NCBI GenBank assembly: GCA_021770755.1
Contig: JAETQI010000002.1
Coordinates: forward strand, 107,973 to 171,972
Length of the DNA: 64,000 nt
DNA from: Lachnospiraceae bacterium
Lineage (GTDB): Bacteria; Bacillota; Clostridia; Lachnospirales; Lachnospiraceae
Reading direction: 5' to 3'
Below, one piece after another: positions 19,813 to 28,986 of this stretch. Under the pieces are notes generated by a model that made no database searches, was not told the DNA's origin, and saw only the letters and a list, made by a program, of their open reading frames with translations. A program made the position numbers and the translations under genes. Every line of letters starts with the position of its first letter. Position 1 is the first letter of the stretch.

Positions 19813-21393
19813 ATGATGAATAGACAAAAGATATCAAAACGGTCATTCCTTTGCTATGCGCTGTTTATTGCGATGTGCGTCTTTATCATACTGTTAAAGC
19901 AGCAGCTACATGTAGACGAATATATCAGCTACGGCTCTGCAAACCACATCGGCAGCCTGCATATAGAGGTCGAGGACTGCAGGAAATACACACAGTCCGA
20001 TACACCCTTTCTCAAATATATGGCGGCGGATCCAGCGGACCGTTTTAACTACAGGAATGTCTGGCAGAATCAGGCAGCGGACGTCCATCCGCCGCTGTAC
20101 TATGTCATACTGCACACGATCTGCTCCGTCTTTCCGGAGACATTCAGTTTCTGGTATGCGGGCGTGATCAACATTGTTTTTGGCGTGATGACACTCTATG
20201 TGCTGCGCAGGCTTCTGCGGGTGTTGTGCGGAGATGACGCGCCCATAAACCTGCTGTCGCTCACCTATGCCGTGTCCGCTGGCATCATGTCGTCCATCTC
20301 TTTTTTCCGCATGTATGTCATGGCAATGTTCTTCGTGACATTGATCTCGCTCTGCTTTGTCAACGCGGTCGGTAAAGAGCTGCATGCCCGGTTTTACTGC
20401 ACGATCTTTGCCGTGTCCGTATCTGGCGCACTGACGCACTACTATTTTATCGTATATCTCGCACTGATGTGCGTAGTTTTTGGCGTCTATCTATTGATCG
20501 AAAAAAAATACAGGGCGTTTGGCCTGCTTGTCTTTTCCATGATGGGGGCAGGCGGACTTTCTGTCGCCATCTTTCCGGCGATGCTGCGGCACGTCTTCTC
20601 CGGATACCGCGGTAAGGAGTCGATCGACAACCTGCTCGTTCCCTCCCTTGCGGACTATCTTTCGAGATTGCGGGCTTTCTGGGATTTTATCAGCGCCGAG
20701 CTGTTCGGGGGAAGTGCGGCGTTCATCCTTTTGACCGCAGCGCTGATCGTCCTGTCCGGGATCGGTTTCCTCAAAACAGGGAAAATGTCAGCCCGAAAAA
20801 TGCCGGAATTCAAATGGATCCTCCTGGTGGTTCCCGTCCTGTCATACTTCCTTTTGGTCTCCAAGATGGCAGTGTATGTGGCGGACCGCTATCTGTTTCC
20901 GATCTATGCCGTTGCCCTGTGCATTTTCACCAGCGCAGTACACCTCGTGTTCAAAAAAGCGCTGGGCGGCAGAAGAATAACAGGTGATATCACCATGACA
21001 AATCTCGCCACGCTGCTCCTTGTCGGCATTGTCATCCTTCTTAGCTGGAAAAACACGACATGGAACTATATCTACCGCAATGAGGCGGCGCGGTTTCAGG
21101 AACTGGAAAAATATAGGGACACCGACTGCATTATTGTCTATGACCACCGGTGGAAAACGGAATCCACCTATCTGGAAGCTTCCCTGTATAACAGCGTGAC
21201 CTTTTTCCCGCTTGCAGAACTGGAGCAGATCGATACATCCGGTCTGACACCGGACGATCTGATCGTGCTTGCAGTCGGCAGCAACGACGAGATCCTCCGG
21301 CAGATTTCCGATAAGTTCCCCTACCTGGACCAACATACCGCACTCGGTTCATATGCATACTCTACGACTTATTATTTTTATCATGGCAATTGA
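19813..21393 (+). CDS. GT39/ArnT-like GT-C glycosyltransferase
   Basis: 526 aa polytopic; LHVDEYISYGSANHIG and DVHPPLYYVILHTICSVFPETFSFW. Confidence 0.75.
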   Translation: MMNRQKISKRSFLCYALFIAMCVFIILLKQQLHVDEYISYGSANHIGSLHIEVEDCRKYTQSDTPFLKYMAADPADRFNYRNVWQNQAADVHPPLYYVILHTICSVFPETFSFWYAGVINIVFGVMTLYVLRRLLRVLCGDDAPINLLSLTYAVSAGIMSSISFFRMYVMAMFFVTLISLCFVNAVGKELHARFYCTIFAVSVSGALTHYYFIVYLALMCVVFGVYLLIEKKYRAFGLLVFSMMGAGGLSVAIFPAMLRHVFSGYRGKESIDNLLVPSLADYLSRLRAFWDFISAELFGGSAAFILLTAALIVLSGIGFLKTGKMSARKMPEFKWILLVVPVLSYFLLVSKMAVYVADRYLFPIYAVALCIFTSAVHLVFKKALGGRRITGDITMTNLATLLLVGIVILLSWKNTTWNYIYRNEAARFQELEKYRDTDCIIVYDHRWKTESTYLEASLYNSVTFFPLAELEQIDTSGLTPDDLIVLAVGSNDEILRQISDKFPYLDQHTALGSYAYSTTYYFYHGN

Positions 21394-21427
21394 TCAATGC
21401 ATCACAAACTCCGGCTGACATCGTCTG

Positions 21428-22567
21428 CTATTTGTCGGCGAGCGCAAGCCCCGCCTTTTTGTTATATGCGTGCTTCTCCAGATCCTCGTAGGCGTCCCAG
21501 AAGGAGGCGCCGAGATTGATCTTCTCCTCCACGAAATCCATATTGTTCATCGCCGTGGTCACGATCGACACCGCGCGTTTGATGCGGAGCCCCTCAAAGA
21601 AATTGAGCACCTCAACGGGAAAACGGCCGCGGAGCACGACCACGTCGGGACACAGCGCCTCATAGTCGATCGTGTCCCGCGGGTGCGGCTTGATCAGGAC
21701 ACGGTAGCCGCCGCAATACCGCTCGATCACATCGAGACAGACCCGCTTCCTCGCCTCCACGTCAACCGGGTGCGGTTCTGTCAGGAAACACGCAAACTCC
21801 TCGCCCTCGTATGACGGTGCCAGTTGGCGGATCAGCTCGTCCGCGTCCTCGATAAACGCCTGGATCATCAGCCGCTTCTGTTCTGATGTCAGCGCCCGCT
21901 CCAACGGCTTTCTCGGCTCCTCGACAAAGCGCGGGCATTCGGTCGGCACCACACTCCGGTCATTGATCTCCATGTCGATACAGTACTTTCCCCAGCCGTT
22001 CATGATAAAGATCAGATTCAGACGCGAGAACAGCGTTTTCAGCTTAAAGTGCCCGTGATTGGCGACATAGGCATCGTCGAGATTCTTGAGGCAGTCAAGC
22101 CCGTCCTCCACCGCATGATAATAGAGATGCCTGTAGTTCAGATAATACCCGATCGGATCACTGTCGCAGAACACATAGATGTCCTCATACGCCGCGAAAT
22201 CGATCACCTTCATATACGGAATCTCGCACTTTGCGAGCTTTTTCGTAAAGATCATGCGGTTTACCATGTGTTTCAGGATATTGCTGTAATTTTTCCTGTA
22301 CTTTGCCAGCTCCGGGAAAAAGTCCTCCCGCTTCTCATCAAGCGCGATGACCTCATGAAAGATCCCCGTCCCTGCAAGCCTGTCCCCGAGCTTCTCAAAA
22401 TTGGTGGAAATGGCGCTCAGCGCGATATCCGCTTTTCTGTAATCTCCAGCAGGCGTATTCCTTGCCAGCTTCATCTCCTTAAGCACCGCCACATATACAT
22501 GATAAAAAGTGTGGCAGACGTAGATCCTGGACTTTGTCTTGTTTTTCTTTCCTTTTCCTGTTTTCAT
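21428..22567 (-). CDS. GT52/polysialyltransferase-like glycosyltransferase, candidate pseudaminyltransferase
   Basis: ATG 22567 overlaps upstream stop (ATGA); RIYVCHTFYHVYVAVLKEM, VEDGLDC (D/E-D/E-G), YRVLIKPHPRD (HP motif). Confidence 0.7.
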   Translation of the reverse strand: MKTGKGKKNKTKSRIYVCHTFYHVYVAVLKEMKLARNTPAGDYRKADIALSAISTNFEKLGDRLAGTGIFHEVIALDEKREDFFPELAKYRKNYSNILKHMVNRMIFTKKLAKCEIPYMKVIDFAAYEDIYVFCDSDPIGYYLNYRHLYYHAVEDGLDCLKNLDDAYVANHGHFKLKTLFSRLNLIFIMNGWGKYCIDMEINDRSVVPTECPRFVEEPRKPLERALTSEQKRLMIQAFIEDADELIRQLAPSYEGEEFACFLTEPHPVDVEARKRVCLDVIERYCGGYRVLIKPHPRDTIDYEALCPDVVVLRGRFPVEVLNFFEGLRIKRAVSIVTTAMNNMDFVEEKINLGASFWDAYEDLEKHAYNKKAGLALADK

Positions 22568-23775
22568 TCTTTCCTGTTCCCGCTTTCCCGCCTCGTATAC
22601 GCATACCCATCCCGCGGCGCGATCAGCGGCGCCGCGCTCAGCGGTCCCTCCTTCTCCGGTCTCGCTTTCCCATTCAGCAGTCCCTCGCAGAAGCGGTACA
22701 GCCTCTCCGCCGCCGCCCTGGGATTCCATTCTCCGGTCATTGTCCGGTAAGCGCTGACACCGAGTTCTTTCCGCAGCGCCTCGTCCCTGCACAATGATAA
22801 CACCTGTTCTCGAAATTCCCTGTAATGCTCGTTCCTGAATACCAGTCCGTTCTGCCCATGCCGGATCAGAAACGGCACCGCACCGATCCCGCTCCCCGCC
22901 ACGACCGCGCACGCACTGTTCATGGACTCGTTCAGGACTGCCCCCCAGCCCTCGAGATGATTGCTGGTAAACAGGAAGATATCCGACTCCTCCATAAAAC
23001 GGCGCACATTCTGCGGCGGCTGGAAGCCATAGAACGTGACGCGCTGCTCCAGATGCCATCTCTGAACCAGCCCCCGCAGCTTTTCCTCCAGCTCTCCGCC
23101 GCCCACCATATTCAGATGAAACGATATGTGCTGCCGTTCCAGATATCTTGCCGCCCTGATGGCATACTCCGGGTGCTTTAATTTCATGAACCGCCCTGCC
23201 CAGAGGATCCGGACTTCCGGTCTGCCGCCCTGGTCATAGTGCAGCTTTCGGAAAAACAACGTGTCAAGATCATACGTGTTGACCGCCGGAAAATACCCCC
23301 ACACATACTTTTTGCCCGGATACGCATGTACGATATTAAAATCGGACGCAACATAAGCACCGTGACACAGCAGATACACCGGCGCGTCCGCGTACTGCGT
23401 GTGATCCTCGTATTTTTTCTTTCTGCCGCGCGGAGAGATTGATCTCCACTGTCCCTCCCGATAGAGGCGCTCGCTCGCACGGATGACGATCTTACCCGCG
23501 TTCAGCCTGGGTTTGATATAGCGCTCGTCCTCCACACCGCCAAACACGACGATATCGCTGTCCAGGATCAGCCGCGCACAGCGCTCCTGCTCCTCGTAAT
23601 ACAGCTTTAGATAAGGGATCGATGATACCTCGCTCCCCCACCCCATCTTCACCCGCTCCTCCTCCATCCTGGAGGTCTGTACAAAGGCAAAATCCGCGCC
23701 AAGCTTTCGGTACAGCTCATTGGCCATCGGTATCTGATGATGATTGATATAATTAGATACAATGGTTAATCTCAT
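22564..23775 (-). CDS. GT4-family glycosyltransferase
   Basis: MRLTIVSNYINHHQIPMANELYRKL; FLFTSNHLEGWGAVLNESMNSACAVVAGSGIGAVPFLI. Confidence 0.88.
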   Translation of the reverse strand: MRLTIVSNYINHHQIPMANELYRKLGADFAFVQTSRMEEERVKMGWGSEVSSIPYLKLYYEEQERCARLILDSDIVVFGGVEDERYIKPRLNAGKIVIRASERLYREGQWRSISPRGRKKKYEDHTQYADAPVYLLCHGAYVASDFNIVHAYPGKKYVWGYFPAVNTYDLDTLFFRKLHYDQGGRPEVRILWAGRFMKLKHPEYAIRAARYLERQHISFHLNMVGGGELEEKLRGLVQRWHLEQRVTFYGFQPPQNVRRFMEESDIFLFTSNHLEGWGAVLNESMNSACAVVAGSGIGAVPFLIRHGQNGLVFRNEHYREFREQVLSLCRDEALRKELGVSAYRTMTGEWNPRAAAERLYRFCEGLLNGKARPEKEGPLSAAPLIAPRDGYAYTRRESGNRKE

Positions 23776-25054
23776 GATATATATCCAGAAGCCTCCTGTA
23801 ATTCGTATCCGGATCATGCGTCCGGAGCGCATGCGTCCTCGCGTTGGAGGATAGCGACAACGCAAGCTTGTCATCCTCAAAAATGCGCAGGATCGAATCC
23901 TTCATCCTCTTGGGCTTGTCCTTGGGATAGAGGAATCCGTCCTTCCCGTCGTTGACCAGATTGTGCACGCCGCCCACATTTGCCGCCACCACCGGGACGC
24001 CCAGCAGCATCGCCTCCCCGACAGAATTCGGGGAATTTTCAATAGCGGAGGGACATAAAAATACATGTGTTTTCAAAAAGCGCGCGCACATCTGATCCGC
24101 CTGCAGCTTCCCCACAAATCGGACATGATCCTCCATCCTGCTCCGCTTGATCTGGTTTAACAGAAACTTGCCGTACCCTGACAGTTTGATCTTATCCTTG
24201 ATGCTGTCGTTTGCCGTGATGACATCCCCCGCCACATAGACCACCGTCTCCTCAAACTCCTCCACCAGCTCCGGCAGAATGTCAAGCACATAGTGCAGAC
24301 CCTTGATCGGATAATTTCCCTGGCTCAAAAAGATGGAATGACGCTCGATCTGGTCGATCTTCCACTCGTCATTGTAAAAATCCGTCCGCAGCGTCTCATT
24401 CATAAAATGATATTTCGCATCGGGCGCAAACACTTTCGTCATCTCCCTGTCAAAATCCGTCCGCCCGGTGACATGCCCGACCATCGAGAGCGCCTCCTTC
24501 TCGTATGTACCGCGCTTTGCAAACTTCGCCTGCTGGTCAAACAGTCCGTCCTTTTTCAGAATATCGCGAAACGTCTTTTTCTTCTGTACCGAGTAGGGAA
24601 GATCCGCCATGTACACCTCCGCGATCGAGCTGCACAGTCCCTGTATGCCGATCAGTGTCCGCGCCGGATGGCGAAACGCCTTCACACAGGCAAGCGTATG
24701 CGGGTATTCCGTCCCAAAGATGTGTACGATATCCGGTCCGAAATCCCGGATCACGGCCCTGAGACTCTCCTCCATACCAGCGTCATAATTCTCCGGATGC
24801 GCCGTGTCCTCCCGAAAAATATAATAGTCGATCCCCTGTGCCTTGTCCTTCACAAACAGCGAAGTGTCGCCCTTCACAAACCTCCGGCTCTCCGATTCCG
24901 GAAAACAGATCGCAAGTGTTATGTCATTTCTCTCCTGATTTGCCGTCAGCTTGCTGGCAAGCCCGGAAAGCCACCCTTCTTTGATCACGATCTTCTGCCC
25001 CAGACTCTTTGCGATAAACGGGAGCATGATATTGCACAACCACAAAACCCTCAT
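23753..25054 (-). CDS. GT4-family glycosyltransferase
   Basis: MRVLWLCNIMLPFIA; FLCPSAIENSPNSVGEAMLLGVPVVAANVGGVHNLVNDGKDGFLY. Confidence 0.9.
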   Translation of the reverse strand: MRVLWLCNIMLPFIAKSLGQKIVIKEGWLSGLASKLTANQERNDITLAICFPESESRRFVKGDTSLFVKDKAQGIDYYIFREDTAHPENYDAGMEESLRAVIRDFGPDIVHIFGTEYPHTLACVKAFRHPARTLIGIQGLCSSIAEVYMADLPYSVQKKKTFRDILKKDGLFDQQAKFAKRGTYEKEALSMVGHVTGRTDFDREMTKVFAPDAKYHFMNETLRTDFYNDEWKIDQIERHSIFLSQGNYPIKGLHYVLDILPELVEEFEETVVYVAGDVITANDSIKDKIKLSGYGKFLLNQIKRSRMEDHVRFVGKLQADQMCARFLKTHVFLCPSAIENSPNSVGEAMLLGVPVVAANVGGVHNLVNDGKDGFLYPKDKPKRMKDSILRIFEDDKLALSLSSNARTHALRTHDPDTNYRRLLDIYHEINHCI

Positions 25055-25136
25055 ATGATTCCCTCCGTTCCTAATTCCATCAGCCTACGAACCTTCCCAT
25101 ACCTTTTCCGAAACCCGTATACCGCCAACAGACAAG

Positions 25137-25961
25137 TCATCTCTTTAGCTTGTATAACGCCGTCTTGACCGCATTATATGCGCCGGACAGATACCTGTTG
25201 TCTGCGACAGCACTGCGAAGCGGCGCCAGTGTCAGCAACATGATCAGGCGATATCTGTCCGCCCTCCGCCGTCCCATATAGCGCACCACGATCTCACGGT
25301 GCTGCTGCCTGGAACGCTTTTTGTTCTCTTTTGTCTCCGAATACCCGCCGCCCTCGTAGGATGCGATCACGACAGGCACATAGGCGGCAACTGCCTTCCT
25401 GTCATAATAACACCACAGAAAATGTTCATAATCCGCCCTCACATTGTACGCGGTATCGTACCCTCTCACATCAAATAACGCATGGTGGTAAAAGCAGGTC
25501 TGATGGCAGGGCACATTTCTATAACAGGTGAAATCATTGATCTGCGGCGACGCATAGATCACCGTATTCAAAGCTTTGTGGTACATATTCCCATAAATAA
25601 TATCCGCTTTTTGACCCCTTTTTTCAAGCTCCTGTATCTCCTGTGTTATTTTGCCCAGAACTTGCTCATCGTAAAAGCTGTCACCCGCATTCAGGAACAA
25701 AAAATACGCGCCTTCCGCCAGCTTTACCGCCTGATTCATCGCATCGTAGATACCGTTATCTTTTTCTGTGTACACGCGGATGCGCTCATCGTGATACTGT
25801 CTTGCGAGCATCTCAACCGAACCGTCCGAAGATCCGCCGTCCTTGACTACCACCTCAAAATTGTTGTAATGCTGTCCCAGGACACTGCCGACCGTGTCAC
25901 ACAGCCTCCGCCCCGCATTCAGACAGACAACGATAATACTGTACATCGTCTCCTGCTCCAT
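25137..25961 (-). CDS. GT2-family glycosyltransferase
   Basis: MYSIIVVCLNAGRRLCDTVGSVLGQHYNNFEVVVKDGGSSDGS; start chosen at MEQETMYS. Confidence 0.88.
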   Translation of the reverse strand: MEQETMYSIIVVCLNAGRRLCDTVGSVLGQHYNNFEVVVKDGGSSDGSVEMLARQYHDERIRVYTEKDNGIYDAMNQAVKLAEGAYFLFLNAGDSFYDEQVLGKITQEIQELEKRGQKADIIYGNMYHKALNTVIYASPQINDFTCYRNVPCHQTCFYHHALFDVRGYDTAYNVRADYEHFLWCYYDRKAVAAYVPVVIASYEGGGYSETKENKKRSRQQHREIVVRYMGRRRADRYRLIMLLTLAPLRSAVADNRYLSGAYNAVKTALYKLKR

Positions 25962-25995
25962 AGACCTGTTCCGCCTCCCTCGTTGATGATGCATA

Positions 25996-27138
25996 CTATC
26001 TGTACGTATAACGCTCCGTCTCAAAGAGCCAGCTCCTGTAAGGAAGGAGCCGCACGCCGTCCTGATCCGCCTGCAGCAGAAATACCAGAAAATACAGGAT
26101 GCACACTGCCGCTACAAGGGCCGTCACTTTCCTGCGAAGCTTTTGATCCCTGATATTGTGCAGGATCAGCGGGATCATCAGAAGCTGGGAAACCCCAAAA
26201 TAATAGGAGATGCGCGTCACTACCGGCAGAAAGTAAAAAAATGTCCCGGTCACTACCGCCAGGAGATTGAGCTGCGCGTAAAACCGAAGTTCCCTTCGCG
26301 CCTCTTTCGACATACCACTCTGCTGCGTGCGGACAAACCATACATACAGCGCGAGCACCGCGAGCGTGCGCAGCGTGCCAAACAGCGTTCCCCCGCCCTC
26401 AAGATATATCGTGTTTTTGTAGGACGGGTACAACACCAGCGCGAGCTTTAGAACCAATCCCTTTCCCAGAAAGCAGGCGGCACTGACCGCCAGCCCCGCC
26501 GCCATCTGCCACCGCCGCCACTCCCAAGAAGCGATCCAGTACGCGGGCAGCACCAGCAGTACCGACTTGTGGAACAGCGCTGCCAGCAGGATCCAGAAGA
26601 CGAACTTCAGATAGTCCCTCTCCAGCACATACTTCATGGAAAACAGGGCGATCGAGAGCGCAAGATAATAACGCACGGTATTAAACGTCTGAAAATACAG
26701 CCCCAGCGTCATGAACAGAAAAAAAGTCTGCGAAAAACTGACGCTCTGCCTTGTAAACGCCCTGATAAAAAGAACCAGGGTGGCAAAAGCAAACACGGCA
26801 AACACCAGCTCATAGCACTCCCAGCCGGCGATCCCGTACAAAAAACGCACCAGTCCGTTAAACCCTGGCTCCGTCACCACATATCCGCCCACATATGCCT
26901 CATGTGCCGTCTGCGTGTACTGTCCATAGTCATTACCGATATCAAACCGGAGCGCTGACACCGCAAAGAGGATCACAAAGATCCCTGTGGCCAGCAGCCT
27001 GTTGCGAAAGCTTTTCCCCGTCCTGCGGCCGCAGACCCACACCGGCTCGCCGGCACGATACGGCTGTATGCAATGCGCCATCGCACAGGTTCCTGCCGCG
27101 ACCGCCAGATAAAATAATATAGAAACGATCCTCGTCAT
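25996..27138 (-). CDS. EpsG-like membrane protein, candidate polysaccharide polymerase
   Basis: Polytopic; FDIGNDYGQYTQTAHEAY...EPGFNGLVRF; ATGA overlap with upstream stop. Confidence 0.78.
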   Translation of the reverse strand: MTRIVSILFYLAVAAGTCAMAHCIQPYRAGEPVWVCGRRTGKSFRNRLLATGIFVILFAVSALRFDIGNDYGQYTQTAHEAYVGGYVVTEPGFNGLVRFLYGIAGWECYELVFAVFAFATLVLFIRAFTRQSVSFSQTFFLFMTLGLYFQTFNTVRYYLALSIALFSMKYVLERDYLKFVFWILLAALFHKSVLLVLPAYWIASWEWRRWQMAAGLAVSAACFLGKGLVLKLALVLYPSYKNTIYLEGGGTLFGTLRTLAVLALYVWFVRTQQSGMSKEARRELRFYAQLNLLAVVTGTFFYFLPVVTRISYYFGVSQLLMIPLILHNIRDQKLRRKVTALVAAVCILYFLVFLLQADQDGVRLLPYRSWLFETERYTYR

Positions 27139-27917
27139 AATCCCTCTACCGACCTGATTCCCTTTTTCATCAGTTCCAGCGCGTTCTTCTTTGGGATCGC
27201 GGTGCACATCACCTTTCCGTGTGCCATGATAAAACGCACCGCCATCAGGTACGCCAGACCGCCATACAGAAAGTGGTACAGCACGCCCCTGTCGATAAAA
27301 AACTTATCCGTGTATCCCTCAAACCACGTCGACTCGCGCTCCCGTTCCGCACCGATCTCAACCGGCACTGCATAGACCACAAGGCCGTATTTCAGACAAT
27401 CCTTCAGAAACAGACTGTCCTCCCCGTTGCTGTATTTTGCCCCGCCGCCAAAGAGCAGGGAAAACGCGATGTGGGACGCGTGCAGTTTTGCACGCCTGAC
27501 AGCGAAAGAATATGTCGGGTAGCGCCCTGCATTCCACACATGGACTCTGTGATATTCCTTTGTGTAGTAGGTGGCACGCGCCTCTCCCACCCGCACGTTG
27601 AACAATAAAAAGTCTGCCTCCGGGTGCTGCTCGAACGCATCCAGGATCCGTCTTTCATATCCCTTGTCATACACGACATCCTCGTCAGAGAACAGTACGA
27701 TATCCCCCTCCGCGCGCATCAGCGCATTGTTCCTGCTAAGCCCCACGCCCTTCTCCCTGAACTCATAGCATTGGATCCGTCTGCCTCCGTGTGTGTATTC
27801 CTCATAACCGAAATGATCTGTCTGGTTGATGATGATCGCATCGCTTTCCAGATGCATCCGCTCTGCCATCGTCAGCACATCCTGGTCCACAGCGGACACC
27901 AGTACCTGCAGTTTCAT
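27135..27917 (-). CDS. GT2-like glycosyltransferase
   Basis: MKLQVLVSAVDQDVLTMAERMHLESDAIIINQTDHFGY; GVGLSRNNALMRAEGDIVLFSDEDVVY. Confidence 0.8.
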   Translation of the reverse strand: MKLQVLVSAVDQDVLTMAERMHLESDAIIINQTDHFGYEEYTHGGRRIQCYEFREKGVGLSRNNALMRAEGDIVLFSDEDVVYDKGYERRILDAFEQHPEADFLLFNVRVGEARATYYTKEYHRVHVWNAGRYPTYSFAVRRAKLHASHIAFSLLFGGGAKYSNGEDSLFLKDCLKYGLVVYAVPVEIGAERERESTWFEGYTDKFFIDRGVLYHFLYGGLAYLMAVRFIMAHGKVMCTAIPKKNALELMKKGIRSVEGL

Positions 27918-27925
27918 CCAAGTCC

Positions 27926-28969
27926 TCACTTCCTTTCTGTGCAACATGCATAATAGATCCGCATCCATCTTCGATCCGCCTGCACAAGCACCGCCGACAC
28001 GACCCTGCCGCCATGGAGCCGCGCGTCATTGATCTCGTCCGCGATCTTTTCCCTGTACGGCACTCCAAACGGGATCACCGCCACAAACACGGCGTCCTCC
28101 TCTGTGCGCTCCTCCGCGCTATACACCCGAAAGCCGTCTCCTGCCGCCAGCCCGCGGTCACGGATATCCTGCAGAAACGCTCCAGCCTCCCGCCCGCCGG
28201 ATGCATCCAGCAGCCAGATCGGCGCATATCTCTCCGACAGCATTTTCAGGTTTTCCGACAGCATCTCCTCCTGCCTTCGTTCGAGTGATCCCTTCCTGTT
28301 TCCACGGCACTCGCCCCGAAATGTCATCCCGCAGGCAGGGATCCCCAGCCGCACTGCCATGTCCGTCTTTGTGTAAAAGGCCGATCCCAGACAAAAACAA
28401 AATGCCGTCACAAAGGCGCCGGCACCCACTGCAGCCACTGCGCCCAGAAAGGCGGCGCGCCATCCGAAAAAGGAAATCTCCTCCCGCACGATTTCCAGAT
28501 CCTTTATCTTATATATCTCGTCAAATGTGTCCCTGCTCGTCCCGAATGCTTCCAGGGCTGTCCCGACGGCATTCTTGACCGCCTCGATCTCTGCCGGATC
28601 CTGCCCCCTGACAAGGATCGTCAGATAGCGCACATCCGACGGCATCTTAGCACTCAGCATCGCTTTCACACGGTCTTTGTCGAAGCCGCTGCCAAGCAGC
28701 TCCATCACCCTGCCAAGGATCGGTTCTGTCCCAAGCACGTCATTCCACGTAAACGCATTGTAGTGATCCCGCGCCTCATAACGCCCCTCGGCAAACTGAA
28801 TGTAGTACTCTGTCTCAGAGACATAGCAGAGATCCTGCGCCCTGGACAGCGCGGCCATCAGGTACAGACCGCTTCCCAGTACGGCACCCGCGACTGCCAT
28901 GAGAAGCAGCCGCGGCAGTTTTGTCACAAAAACCGCAAGCATCGCCCTGCTGTCGATTCCCTGCTGCAT
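27926..28969 (-). CDS. Wzz-like chain-length determinant/polysaccharide co-polymerase with extra cytoplasmic C-terminal domain
   Basis: N-terminal TM (LPRLLLMAVAGAVLGSGLYLM), second TM (WRAAFLGAVAAVGAGAFVTAFCFCLGSAF), then ~130 aa C-terminal domain. Confidence 0.68.
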   Translation of the reverse strand: MQQGIDSRAMLAVFVTKLPRLLLMAVAGAVLGSGLYLMAALSRAQDLCYVSETEYYIQFAEGRYEARDHYNAFTWNDVLGTEPILGRVMELLGSGFDKDRVKAMLSAKMPSDVRYLTILVRGQDPAEIEAVKNAVGTALEAFGTSRDTFDEIYKIKDLEIVREEISFFGWRAAFLGAVAAVGAGAFVTAFCFCLGSAFYTKTDMAVRLGIPACGMTFRGECRGNRKGSLERRQEEMLSENLKMLSERYAPIWLLDASGGREAGAFLQDIRDRGLAAGDGFRVYSAEERTEEDAVFVAVIPFGVPYREKIADEINDARLHGGRVVSAVLVQADRRWMRIYYACCTERK

Positions 28970-28986
28970 CAATCCAATCTCCTCCG

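Noticed and set aside
21428-23059. Extended 543-aa version of the GT52-like ORF
   Set aside because: The N-terminal 164 residues are an out-of-frame read of the upstream GT4 gene; the ATGA-coupled start at 22567 fits much better.
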